In this document: positions 1 to 6,976 of the stretch, piece after piece
Position numbering within the stretch: the stretch's first letter is position 1
Layout of the letters: every line of letters begins with the position of its first letter
Origin: Thiocapsa sp. UBA6158
GTDB taxonomy: Bacteria; Pseudomonadota; Gammaproteobacteria; Chromatiales; Chromatiaceae
Assembly (NCBI RefSeq): GCF_002423035.1
Contig: NZ_DIUM01000045.1
Span: forward strand, 1 to 23,320
Direction: 5' to 3'
Length of the DNA: 23,320 nt
The notes under the pieces: model-generated
What the model was told of the DNA's origin: nothing
Seen by the model: only the letters and a program-made list of their open reading frames with translations
Databases searched by the model: none
Translations under genes and position numbers: made by a program

Positions 1-1822
1 AGTCCATCGTGCAGGGCACTATAGTCTGGGTGAGTAGAATGACGTTGAATGCCCACCAGTCCATTATTTCGAACGCTGCCATGCCCAGCCGGATCAACAG
101 ATTCCATTGCACGCGTTTGAGCAAGGACTGACGCTGCTTTCTGTAGCTGTTGAGGAACAGCCAGTTCTGCGGCATCACGATTTGAACAACGCCCTGCCCG
201 CGCTCGAGGCCGAATTCCAGGCATCGCTCCAGGAACACATTGGCCAGATCGTTCTTTGCCTCTGGATAGTGCGTTGCGCAGTAGGTCTTCAGCGCATCAC
301 TCTGCTTGCCGCGCGCCAGATAGGGCACATTGGTGATCACCAAGTGATAGCGCGCATCCAGCAGCCGCGCGGCATCCAACAGGCCGCGCGCGGACAGCGC
401 CAAATCCCAGGCATCATCGTTCAACGCCTGCCCCGGACCCCGGAGGGTGGCCGGTGTCTCGGTCGCCAGCGCGTGTTCAAGCAGCTCCTTGAAGTTGTCT
501 AAGCTGGACGTCAGGAGATCGTCCTTCAGGCTGCGGCCGGGATCCAACAGACTGCCCAACAGCGGGGCCCGGGCAAAACTCGCGTGCAGCAGACGCAGTT
601 CTTGGCGCAGGAAGTCGGCATTGGGCAACGTGTCCGCAACCAGCGCCTCCCAGTCCTCCGGCTTGGCCGCCACCTTCAGCCCGCAGCAGGCGATGTTGGG
701 CGCGGGCATCTCGGGGCGCACGCCGAGCGGGTCGCCGTTCTCGTCCGGAAAGCGCCACGCCGCCAAGGCGAGGGCGAAGACCGCGATCTCGACACAGCGG
801 GCGTCGATTTCCAGGCCGTGCAGGTTGTCGCGCAGCACGGCATCCACCGCCTCGCGCGCGCCCAAGCCCTCGGCCGCCATGCGCATCGGCACCAGCAGCA
901 GGAAGGCGGCGACCAGGAAATGCCCTGACCCGCAACAGGGGTCGAGCAGCTTGAAGTCGGCTAGGGTCTCCGGCCAGCCTTCGAAGCGGCCGGCGGCGGG
1001 GATTCGGTCCCCCTCTGCCTGGCCCTCTCCATCGAGGGGCGTGGGCGATGGGACCGTGCGCAGATAGGGCAGCGGCACCGGGCAGGGCGTGTCCGGATGG
1101 CGTGTCACCCACCAGGCACCAAGCGAGTTGTGGAGCAGGAAGTCCACCATGTAGGGCTCGGTGAAGAGCTGGGTGACGGCGGGCAGCTCATCGCCGTCGA
1201 TCTTGACCTCGGAGGCGTTGACCTCGTCCTTGCGCTTGGCCTGCCAGAATTGATAGTCCCAGCCCAGGCTGTCGCTGGCCTGGAAGACCTCGGCGGGCAA
1301 TTTGGTCAGCAGGTGCTCCAGCGCGCGCTGATGCTCGGGGGCGAAGCTGATCTCGAACACCGGGCTGCGCGGCTTGAACACGTGCGGCAACATGCGCGCG
1401 GCCAGCTTACCCGCCAGTTCCCATTGGCTCTTGGCGCCCAGTGCCAGATGGGGGTGTTGGTCGACCATGTCCCGGCAGTCGTCGAGCGATACCGATGCGC
1501 CGGGTTCCCACATGAGCAGACCGTTCTCGGCCAGAAAGCGGGCGAAGAGCATGCGGTGCCAGTGCTCGTAGGCGACCTCCCACACCAGGCGCTGGATCTC
1601 CTGGGTGTCGTTGGTGTGCTTGGTGTCCCCCAGCGCGCGACCGTGGGCGCGGAGGCGACGGCGCAGTGCCTTGTTGTCATCGGTCAGATAGTCCGGCGCC
1701 TTGGCCTCGCCGACGGCGAGCTGCGCCAGGGACGCACGCGCGGCCTGCTCCGCGACGTCGCGGGCCGCTTTGACGGTGTTTTCCAGTTGAGTGCGGAGGG
1801 GCTTGGGAAGCGGGGCGGTCAT
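1..1822 (-). CDS. pglX: BREX adenine-specific DNA methyltransferase PglX, partial (3' end outside window)
   Basis: This is the methyltransferase of a BREX defence system. In this family it marks host DNA by N6-adenine methylation and takes part in blocking phage replication. The frame stays open for 607 codons from the ATG at 1822 to the window edge, so the C-terminal half is missing. SAM-binding motif I, DPCCGSGHF, lies at about residues 294-302. The catalytic motif IV is NVPY at 498-501, where most adenine methyltransferases have NPPY. The N-terminal 270 residues are the helical region typical of PglX, including a stretch with TFTEPYMVDFLL-like residues just before the catalytic fold. The start codon overlaps the vapC stop by four bases (1819-1822, ATGA on the minus strand), which implies translational coupling. 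The frame is intact, so I see no sign of decay. The PglX identification comes from motifs plus the brxA-brxB-brxC context. Confidence 0.88.
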   Translation of the reverse strand, partial: MTAPLPKPLRTQLENTVKAARDVAEQAARASLAQLAVGEAKAPDYLTDDNKALRRRLRAHGRALGDTKHTNDTQEIQRLVWEVAYEHWHRMLFARFLAENGLLMWEPGASVSLDDCRDMVDQHPHLALGAKSQWELAGKLAARMLPHVFKPRSPVFEISFAPEHQRALEHLLTKLPAEVFQASDSLGWDYQFWQAKRKDEVNASEVKIDGDELPAVTQLFTEPYMVDFLLHNSLGAWWVTRHPDTPCPVPLPYLRTVPSPTPLDGEGQAEGDRIPAAGRFEGWPETLADFKLLDPCCGSGHFLVAAFLLLVPMRMAAEGLGAREAVDAVLRDNLHGLEIDARCVEIAVFALALAAWRFPDENGDPLGVRPEMPAPNIACCGLKVAAKPEDWEALVADTLPNADFLRQELRLLHASFARAPLLGSLLDPGRSLKDDLLTSSLDNFKELLEHALATETPATLRGPGQALNDDAWDLALSARGLLDAARLLDARYHLVITNVPYLARGKQSDALKTYCATHYPEAKNDLANVFLERCLEFGLERGQGVVQIVMPQNWLFLNSYRKQRQSLLKRVQWNLLIRLGMAAFEIMDWWAFNVILLTQTIVPCTMD

Positions 1823-2223
1823 GAGTCACGGGTCCAGTTTTCGACGACCAGACCAGGGTAGTCCTTGAAGTCGTTTTCGTTGTTGGTGACCAGGGTGGCG
1901 CCGATGCCGAGCGCGTGAGCGGCGATCAGGCGATCCATGGCATTGCGCCGGCGATCGGGAACGGCGGCTCGCAGCACGCCGTAGGCGTGAGCCGCGGCTT
2001 CGTCGAAGGGAAGATACGGAACCCGCTGCACGAACAGATCCAGGATCATTTCGTTGTGCTTTCGGCTGTCGGGGCGCTTCTCGATCCCGGCGCGGATCTC
2101 CGCATAGGTGATCATCGACATGCCGACATCGCCCCGGTTCAGCGATTCGAAGCGGGCGGCTACCGAAGCGGGCCGACGTTGCATGACATAAATGCAGATA
2201 TTGGTATCCAGCAGGTATTTCAT
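1819..2223 (-). CDS. vapC: VapC-family PIN-domain toxin (ribonuclease)
   Basis: This is a 134-residue PIN-domain protein. VapC toxins are Mg2+-dependent RNases that cleave tRNA or rRNA and stop growth when their antitoxin is lost. The four-acid PIN pattern is visible: D6 in LLDTN, E42 in YAEIRAGIEKR, D97 in NAMDRLIAAHA, and the TNNENDF segment with D118. The start chosen is the ATG at 2223, because it gives the canonical MKYLLDTN N-terminus and overlaps the vapB stop by four bases. A longer frame reaching 2271 only adds residues that overlap vapB. The vapC stop in turn overlaps the pglX start by four bases. It appears intact, with all acidic residues present. The unusual point is its place inside a BREX operon. 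Confidence 0.93.
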   Translation of the reverse strand: MKYLLDTNICIYVMQRRPASVAARFESLNRGDVGMSMITYAEIRAGIEKRPDSRKHNEMILDLFVQRVPYLPFDEAAAHAYGVLRAAVPDRRRNAMDRLIAAHALGIGATLVTNNENDFKDYPGLVVENWTRDS

Positions 2224-2498
2224 GAGTCGTCCGTAGCCTTCCCGCCGGCTTGGCCACCGAAAGCCTCCCAATCTCGCTCGACCTCCGGCGATTCATCGCG
2301 GCCATCCGCCATGAAGTCGGGCGTGAACATGGCGCAGATATCCATCACGTCGGCCAGGGTTTGCGGTTCCACGGGGCGAACGACGAGCGTGTTGCCGATA
2401 CGCTCGATCTCGACTTCCTGAATGTTGTCCGCAAAGGCCAACTCCTTGGGAATGCGCACGGCCATGGAATTCCCGCTTTTGAAGACTCGCGTGAGCAT
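2220..2498 (-). CDS. vapB: VapB-family antitoxin (AbrB/MazE-like DNA-binding fold)
   Basis: This 92-residue protein is the cognate antitoxin of the adjacent VapC. The N-terminal half has the swapped-hairpin AbrB/MazE signature, VFKSGNSMAVRIPKEL at about residues 5-20, followed by a beta-strand stretch ending near residue 42. The acidic C-terminal half (about 45-92, rich in D and E) is the part that in this family wraps around and inhibits the toxin. The ATG at 2498 is preceded by a good ribosome-binding site (AAGGAA, six bases upstream). A 7-base inverted repeat at 2520-2538 lies just upstream and is a natural candidate for the autoregulatory operator. It starts 48 bases after brxC ends and overlaps vapC by four bases, the usual antitoxin-first order. 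Confidence 0.9.
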   Translation of the reverse strand: MLTRVFKSGNSMAVRIPKELAFADNIQEVEIERIGNTLVVRPVEPQTLADVMDICAMFTPDFMADGRDESPEVERDWEAFGGQAGGKATDDS

Positions 2499-2519
2499 AC
2501 AGGTTTCCTTACAGTCGAG

Positions 2520-2538
2520 TGTATATCCAGTATATACA
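2520..2538 (-). promoter_or_regulatory. Inverted repeat upstream of vapB: candidate operator and internal promoter
   Basis: A perfect 7-base inverted repeat (TGTATAT, five-base spacer, ATATACA) fills much of the 48-base gap between brxC and vapB. VapBC and related complexes commonly bind such palindromes to repress their own operon. On the minus strand the right arm contains TATACT (2534-2529), a good -10 match, but I see no convincing -35 element at the proper spacing. If it is a promoter, it would also drive pglX, because nothing separates vapC from pglX. Confidence 0.55.
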
Positions 2539-2546
2539 TCATGCCT

Positions 2547-5500
2547 TCAGAGCGCCACCGGCCCCTGTTTGAGTTTCTCTGCCAGCAACGTTTCCACCTC
2601 CGCCAGCCAGTCTTTCAGCTCGGCCTCGTCATTGATGGTGCGCTTTGGCAGGCTGACGTGGACGACGTTGGGTTTGAGCAACTGCACCGCCGCATGGCGC
2701 GCGGCCTCGAAGCGGTTGGGCAACGCCTGAGTTTTCGAGACCCAGTGGTCGAGATCGCAGTCGTCCAGCGCGTCTTGAAGCTGCTCGGGCGTGCCGAGCG
2801 GTACACTGGCCAGCGGCGTGAGGTGGTGTTTATCGATCAATTCCGCGCGCTGGGTCTCGCTGAGTCGGTTCCAGTCGGCATCGGCGGCCAGTAGGTCCTC
2901 CTGTTCCCGGAAGAGTGTCCGGTAGGCATCCAGCTTGACCTTGAGCGCCTGTCGCAAGAGGTCGACGACCTTGTCGAGCAGCGGGCGCACCGGATCGGGC
3001 TCGGCCAGCAGGCTGCGCTGCGCCTCGACGGCATCGGCTTCGGCCTTCAACCCGGCGTAGGGACCCAGCGCCTTGGCATGGCGCAACAGGTCGCCGAGCT
3101 TGTGCCAGGTCGGAAGCCGACCGGCGATGTCGTCGGCGGTCTTAACCCACCGTTTGGACAAGCCGGCGATGTCGTCGCAGCGGCTGTACAGCTCCAGCAG
3201 TTGGGCGTTCCCGGAAAGCCCTTCCAGGGCATCGATCGAAGCGCATGTCGGGGCCTGGGGTGCAGGCGCGCCTCCCCCGGCCTTGCCGGCGTGCTCGCGC
3301 AGCTTGGTCAGGAGCGCCGGCACCTTGGCCAGCTCCTCCTTGGGCTGACAGGGGACGCCGACGGCGCTGAACAACTGCCGAATCTTGATGAGCTGAGGCG
3401 GGGTGATGGTGATGGATTCGCGCTGGAAGCTGGTCTGGGTGAGCTTGGCGCGGTCCAGACTTCGGGCGTCGACCGACTTGCCGGTGGCGTCCGTGGCCTT
3501 GAGGTGCCCGGTGGCCAGCAGTGCGTAGAGTGCGCCGTCGATGGCATCGCGCGGCCAGCCGTAGGGCGGCGCGTCGAACTGATCGCGGATCTCGGCGCCC
3601 TTCTTGCCGGGGCCGATGTAGGCCAGCAGCTTTTGGCAGACCGGGTGTTTGTCGGCCTCCTGCGCATGGCCCACGGCCTTCATGGCTTCGAGGTTGCCCT
3701 TGCGCGCCTCGTCGAGCACCTTGCTCCAGTGCTCATGGTCCGCCGCATCGAACTGGCTGAAGAGGCGAATGGCGGATGCCTTGCCGGCGCGGTTGATACG
3801 CTCGGCCAGATCGTTGCCCTCGGTGGCCTCCTGTCCGCCGGCCTGGAAGACGCGAACACCGGCAAAGAGCCGGTCGAGCAGGTCGATCAGCTCTTTCTCT
3901 GCCGTGCGCTGTCGGCTCTCCATCGAGCGCCGCGCGTCGTCACCTTCTACGGTGGTTGGGGTGCCCTTTTTCTGCAGGGTGGCGCGCGCCGCCTCCAAGG
4001 CGACGATGGCGTTGGCGAGCTCGGTCTTGTGCTGTGCCGGCAGGAAGGCGAAGAGCGTCGGGTTCTCCGCGCTCTTTGATTTGGCCTCGGCGATGACCGA
4101 TTTCTCATCGGACTGCCAGCCATCCTGGATCCAGAGGTAGAGGGTCTTGTCGTGGTCTTTGGGCAGATTCTCGTCATAGGTCGGGTGGAGCTTGCGCTCG
4201 ACGTTGTCCTTGCCCTGGGCGACCCGGACCTTCTTCAGCACCTCGCCGAATCGCGCCTTCAGCAGGTCGGAACGCTTCTGCTCCACCCGCTGCGGCGCGG
4301 CCTTGAGCTCGGCGTCCTGCGCACGGAATTCGTCGTACCAGGCACTGGATTCGCGCGTCTGCAGGCGGTACTCGGTCCCGCTACCGCCGGCGAGGGCCAT
4401 GATCAGGCGGTCCTTGTTCTGAAGCTCGTCCAAGAGTGCCGGAAGCCGCTTGCGCAGGTCGTTGGAGCCGGCCGAGAGATCTGTCACCAGCAGGTCGGCG
4501 AGGAATTCGTCCGTCGCCTTCAGACCGAGGTCCATCGCGGCATCGGCGGGCAGCTTGTTGATGAGATACACGAGCTTGAGCAGCTTGCCCTTGAGCTGTG
4601 CGTCGGCATCGCCCGCGGCGAAGCGCTGGACGTTCTCGAAGACCTCTTTGGGCAGCTGGGCGGTCGACACCAGATTGGCGGCGATCTGGTCGTACAGGAA
4701 GTCGCCGGGGACAACCTGACCCAGCGGCGCGTCGGCGGTGGCGAGCACGGCCTCGTGCACCACGCGCAACTGGCTGCGCAGCTGCGAGACCGTGCCGGTG
4801 GTGTCGATGGTGCGCAGCACCCGTTCCCAGAAGCGCCGACGCACGGGCAGCAGCGGGTAGTCCGAGGTCATGACACCCTCGTCCTCCGTCATGTGCTCGA
4901 GCTTGGTGCCACGCAGATGGCGCGAGATCTCGCCCAGGTTGGCGCGCCAGATCGCATCGATTGCAGGCTGTGCGGTCGGCTTCTTGGCGAGGATGATCCG
5001 GCGGGTGACGTTCTCGACGTCCCAGTCACCGAGCATGATCGGCACCGGGAAGCGCCCCATCAGGCGCTGCAGGTTCGGCATGCCCGACAGGGCGGACTGC
5101 CCGGTACCGACGAACAAGAGCTTGCCCATGAAGTGTTTGCACAGGGTTTCGGTCAACTCCTGCACCTGGAAGGCACGCTCGGCATCGGAGCCGATGTATT
5201 GCTGCACCTCGTCGAGCACGACCAGGGTGAGCGGGAAGGTGCCGTCGACCGACAGTGCCGCCTCGATCGCGTCGACCAGTTGCTCGCTGCTGATGTCGGT
5301 GACCTGGGGGAACTGCTCCTTCAGCAGCTTGCGCGCGTCCTGCTCGGTATTGGCGAGATCGGGACGGACCTTAAGCAGCGACTTGGCCAGGTGGCTGGAC
5401 ACATACAGGTGCGGCAGTTCCTGGCCGAGGGTGCGGCCCGCCAAGTTCAGCTCGGCTTCGATCGCCGACAGCAGACCCTCTTGATTGAGCCAGAGAACAA

Positions 5501-6008
5501 ACCGGGCCTGGTTGTATTGCTCCGGCAAGCCCTTGGACTTGAAGAGGATGCCGAGCAAGGCCAGCCGTACCCTGTCGCCGGCACCGGCGCCGAGCTTGCC
5601 TGCCGCCGCATGCAGACCGCCGTGACGCCGGCCCTGGTTGGAAAGCTCCTTCAGGTGATCGGACACCCCGCTTGGGAGCTTGGCGAGGCTGCGCGCCGTC
5701 GCGCCGTCGGCGAAGGTGTCATCCGTCCAAAGGGTGCGCAGCATCTTCGCTAAGTGCGACTTGCCGCTGCCGTAAAAACCGCTGATCCAGACGCCGGGCT
5801 GCTCGCTCTTGGAATCCAGGTTGAGCAGGAACTTCTCCAGGATGGTCTCGAGGCCCTTCTCGTACTGCCCGTCGCAGACGAAGGTCTCGAGCTCATAACG
5901 CAGGATCGCCTGCGCCGCCTCGGAGTGATCTTCGGAGACTTCCGCCACACCGTTGTTGGCGAGACGGTTTTCCTTCGGCGGCGTGCTGTAGATGTCCCGG
6001 TTCAGCAT
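2547..6008 (-). CDS. brxC: BREX P-loop ATPase BrxC
   Basis: This 1153-residue protein matches the large ATPase of type 1 BREX systems (usually about 1200 residues), an essential component of phage exclusion whose exact mechanism is unsettled. Walker A is GFYGSGKS at about residues 77-84, and Walker B is LVVLDEVQQ at about 262-270. The N-terminus (MLNRDIYSTPPKENRLANNGV) is typical of the family. The middle and C-terminal parts contain long helical, charged stretches. The start at 6008 is supported by GGAGAT six bases upstream. The gene follows a 410-base hairpin-rich leader rather than abutting brxB. It is intact, with no frameshift. Downstream, the vapBC pair stands between it and pglX, where these two genes usually adjoin. 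Confidence 0.93.
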   Translation of the reverse strand: MLNRDIYSTPPKENRLANNGVAEVSEDHSEAAQAILRYELETFVCDGQYEKGLETILEKFLLNLDSKSEQPGVWISGFYGSGKSHLAKMLRTLWTDDTFADGATARSLAKLPSGVSDHLKELSNQGRRHGGLHAAAGKLGAGAGDRVRLALLGILFKSKGLPEQYNQARFVLWLNQEGLLSAIEAELNLAGRTLGQELPHLYVSSHLAKSLLKVRPDLANTEQDARKLLKEQFPQVTDISSEQLVDAIEAALSVDGTFPLTLVVLDEVQQYIGSDAERAFQVQELTETLCKHFMGKLLFVGTGQSALSGMPNLQRLMGRFPVPIMLGDWDVENVTRRIILAKKPTAQPAIDAIWRANLGEISRHLRGTKLEHMTEDEGVMTSDYPLLPVRRRFWERVLRTIDTTGTVSQLRSQLRVVHEAVLATADAPLGQVVPGDFLYDQIAANLVSTAQLPKEVFENVQRFAAGDADAQLKGKLLKLVYLINKLPADAAMDLGLKATDEFLADLLVTDLSAGSNDLRKRLPALLDELQNKDRLIMALAGGSGTEYRLQTRESSAWYDEFRAQDAELKAAPQRVEQKRSDLLKARFGEVLKKVRVAQGKDNVERKLHPTYDENLPKDHDKTLYLWIQDGWQSDEKSVIAEAKSKSAENPTLFAFLPAQHKTELANAIVALEAARATLQKKGTPTTVEGDDARRSMESRQRTAEKELIDLLDRLFAGVRVFQAGGQEATEGNDLAERINRAGKASAIRLFSQFDAADHEHWSKVLDEARKGNLEAMKAVGHAQEADKHPVCQKLLAYIGPGKKGAEIRDQFDAPPYGWPRDAIDGALYALLATGHLKATDATGKSVDARSLDRAKLTQTSFQRESITITPPQLIKIRQLFSAVGVPCQPKEELAKVPALLTKLREHAGKAGGGAPAPQAPTCASIDALEGLSGNAQLLELYSRCDDIAGLSKRWVKTADDIAGRLPTWHKLGDLLRHAKALGPYAGLKAEADAVEAQRSLLAEPDPVRPLLDKVVDLLRQALKVKLDAYRTLFREQEDLLAADADWNRLSETQRAELIDKHHLTPLASVPLGTPEQLQDALDDCDLDHWVSKTQALPNRFEAARHAAVQLLKPNVVHVSLPKRTINDEAELKDWLAEVETLLAEKLKQGPVAL

Positions 6009-6025
6009 TGTAGATCTCCATATTG

Positions 6026-6054
6026 AAGCGGCTTCCAGCCGCTTTTCGAGCGGC
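6026..6054. repeat. Three-arm hairpin module, copy 1, just upstream of the brxC ribosome-binding site
   Basis: The plus strand reads AAGCGGC, five-base loop, GCCGCTT, then tTCGAGCGGC. The middle arm can pair with either neighbour, giving two mutually exclusive stems of 6-7 base pairs. The module ends seven bases upstream of the brxC ribosome-binding site (6014-6019). A second copy lies at 6199-6228 with compensatory base changes. Confidence 0.6.
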
Positions 6055-6092
6055 CTTGACCATAGTCTCAGCCAGTGGCTGACGAACAGTGT

Positions 6093-6143
6093 GTAGTCAG
6101 GGCTTCCAGACCTGATTCTGTCAGGCCAGGATGGCCTGACTAC
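6093..6143. repeat. Nested inverted repeat in the brxC leader
   Basis: GTAGTCAGG (6093-6101) is the exact reverse complement of CCTGACTAC (6135-6143). Inside this span GTCAGGCC (6120-6127) and GGCCTGAC (6133-6140) form an 8-base-pair hairpin with a five-base loop. The right arm is shared, so the long and short stems exclude each other. Confidence 0.6.
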
Positions 6144-6198
6144 TCAGTCGGCCGCAGATATGGTCGGAGTTATAACCAAGGCCTTTCGAGCAAAGCAG

Positions 6199-6228
6199 AA
6201 CCGGCTGCCTGCCGGTTGTCGAGCCGGC
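6199..6228. repeat. Three-arm hairpin module, copy 2
   Basis: AACCGGC, five-base loop, GCCGGTT, then GTCGAGCCGGC. This has the same layout, loop length and TCGA linker as the module at 6026-6054, but a G-to-C change in the left arm is matched by C-to-G in the middle arm and repeated in the third arm. The paired change argues that the folded form matters. Confidence 0.6.
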
Positions 6229-6302
6229 TCTAAACCGCATCCAGAGCGAGATGCTCACTTTCGAGTGCGCTCGACGTTTGGTTCACACCCGCCCTTGGCG
6301 GG

Positions 6303-6347
6303 GGCGCGTTTTAAAATAATATATTTTTTCATATCTTAAACCGCGCC
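6303..6347. repeat. AT-rich core flanked by inverted 12-base repeats
   Basis: GGCGCGTTTTAA (6303-6314) and, inverted, TTAAACCGCGCC (6336-6347) match at 11 of 12 positions and bracket 21 bases that are almost purely A/T. A third copy, GGCGCGGTTTAA, occurs at 6411-6422 over the end of brxB. The core stands out sharply from the GC-rich surroundings. Confidence 0.55.
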
Positions 6348-6401
6348 GGTTCCAGCGGTCGTCACGTCTGCCTGGGCCGGTCCCATCCAAAAACATCGCA
6401 T

Positions 6402-6418
6402 ACCGCGCTGGGCGCGGT
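6402..6418 (-). terminator. Stem-loop directly after the brxB stop; weak terminator candidate
   Basis: ACCGCGC and GCGCGGT form a 7-base-pair stem with a three-base loop immediately after the brxB stop codon. A run of five T on the minus strand follows only about nine bases later, so it fits a Rho-independent terminator poorly. It may instead be part of the repeat family seen in this leader. Confidence 0.3.
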
Positions 6419-6976
6419 TTAAGCCTGCAAGGGCACGGCGAGGTAATTCCAGCCGTCACGCGCGTCGAGCAGGCGGTAGCTGTGGTGCTCGGGGTGGTGC
6501 TCGCCCGGGAAGAACACCAACAGTCTCCCGGTCACGGACTCCTTGATGCCCTCGACGAGAGTCGATACACGAGCCAGGCCGAACAGAGTGCCGACGCCCA
6601 GCAGCGCGACGACCGTCTCAGGGCCGCTTTCCGCCTCGATTCGAGCCTTGAGCTTGGCGATCAGATCGCCGATAAATTCGCTCAGCTCGCCGGCCTGATA
6701 CCCGGCCAGGTCTTCCGGGCACTCGAAATAGGCGTCGCGGTATTCCTGCGCCATCATCCACTCGGGAAAGGCGTTCGTCAGGTCGATGAGCAGCCACTGC
6801 TTGCCGGCTTGCGCCGTGGCGAGCGCGAACTCATCTACATTCGCACGCAGGCGCAGCTCGTCGGCCTTGTCGTAGACCGCGAAGACCACGCGTTGGATCG
6901 CCGCGAGTCCGACCTGCCACGGCACGGTCAGGTGCTGACGGTAGGCACCAGCCAGTTTTTGAACCCTAGACGACAT
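6419..6976 (-). CDS. brxB: BREX protein BrxB (DUF1788 family)
   Basis: This 185-residue protein matches the small BrxB component of BREX systems, which is needed for phage exclusion but has no clear biochemical role. The family pattern is plain: VYDKADELRLRANVDEF near residues 34-50, a central segment on eliciting W and YR residues (FPEWMMAQEYRDAYF), and the strongly conserved C-terminal run GRLLVFFPGEHH followed by YRLLDARDGWNYLAVP. An AGGAGG ribosome-binding site six bases before the ATG at 6976 supports the start. It overlaps the end of brxA by 11 bases, so the two are translationally coupled. Its length is normal for the family. The gene is followed by a stem-loop and the long brxC leader. 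Confidence 0.93.
   Translation of the reverse strand: MSSRVQKLAGAYRQHLTVPWQVGLAAIQRVVFAVYDKADELRLRANVDEFALATAQAGKQWLLIDLTNAFPEWMMAQEYRDAYFECPEDLAGYQAGELSEFIGDLIAKLKARIEAESGPETVVALLGVGTLFGLARVSTLVEGIKESVTGRLLVFFPGEHHPEHHSYRLLDARDGWNYLAVPLQA

Larger units (their letters stand above)
6009..6418 (-). promoter_or_regulatory. Hairpin-rich intergenic leader between brxB and brxC
   Basis: This 410-base stretch has no convincing gene in any frame. From brxC outward it holds a three-arm GCGGC hairpin module (6026-6054), a nested inverted repeat (6093-6143), a second three-arm CCGGC module (6199-6228), an AT-rich core (6309-6340) flanked by inverted GGCGCG(G/T)TTTAA copies, and a stem-loop at 6402-6418 touching the brxB stop. 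The AT-rich core contains TATATT and TATTAT hexamers on the minus strand that could be a -10 for brxC, giving a long 5' leader. That promoter is inferred only. The structures suggest brxC expression is controlled separately from brxA-brxB. Confidence 0.5.

Noticed and set aside
477..1112. 211-codon minus frame within pglX
   Set aside because: Out of frame with the intact 607-codon PglX frame, arginine/alanine-rich.
1..1822. pglX as a pseudogene
   Set aside because: No listed intact frame covers it, but direct translation shows an unbroken frame to the window edge; it is only truncated by the window.
4152..5753. 533-codon plus-strand frame
   Set aside because: Antisense to brxC and without recognisable motifs.
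6009..6418. Possible CRISPR array in the brxC leader
   Set aside because: Repeats are few, inverted and unevenly spaced, without uniform spacers.
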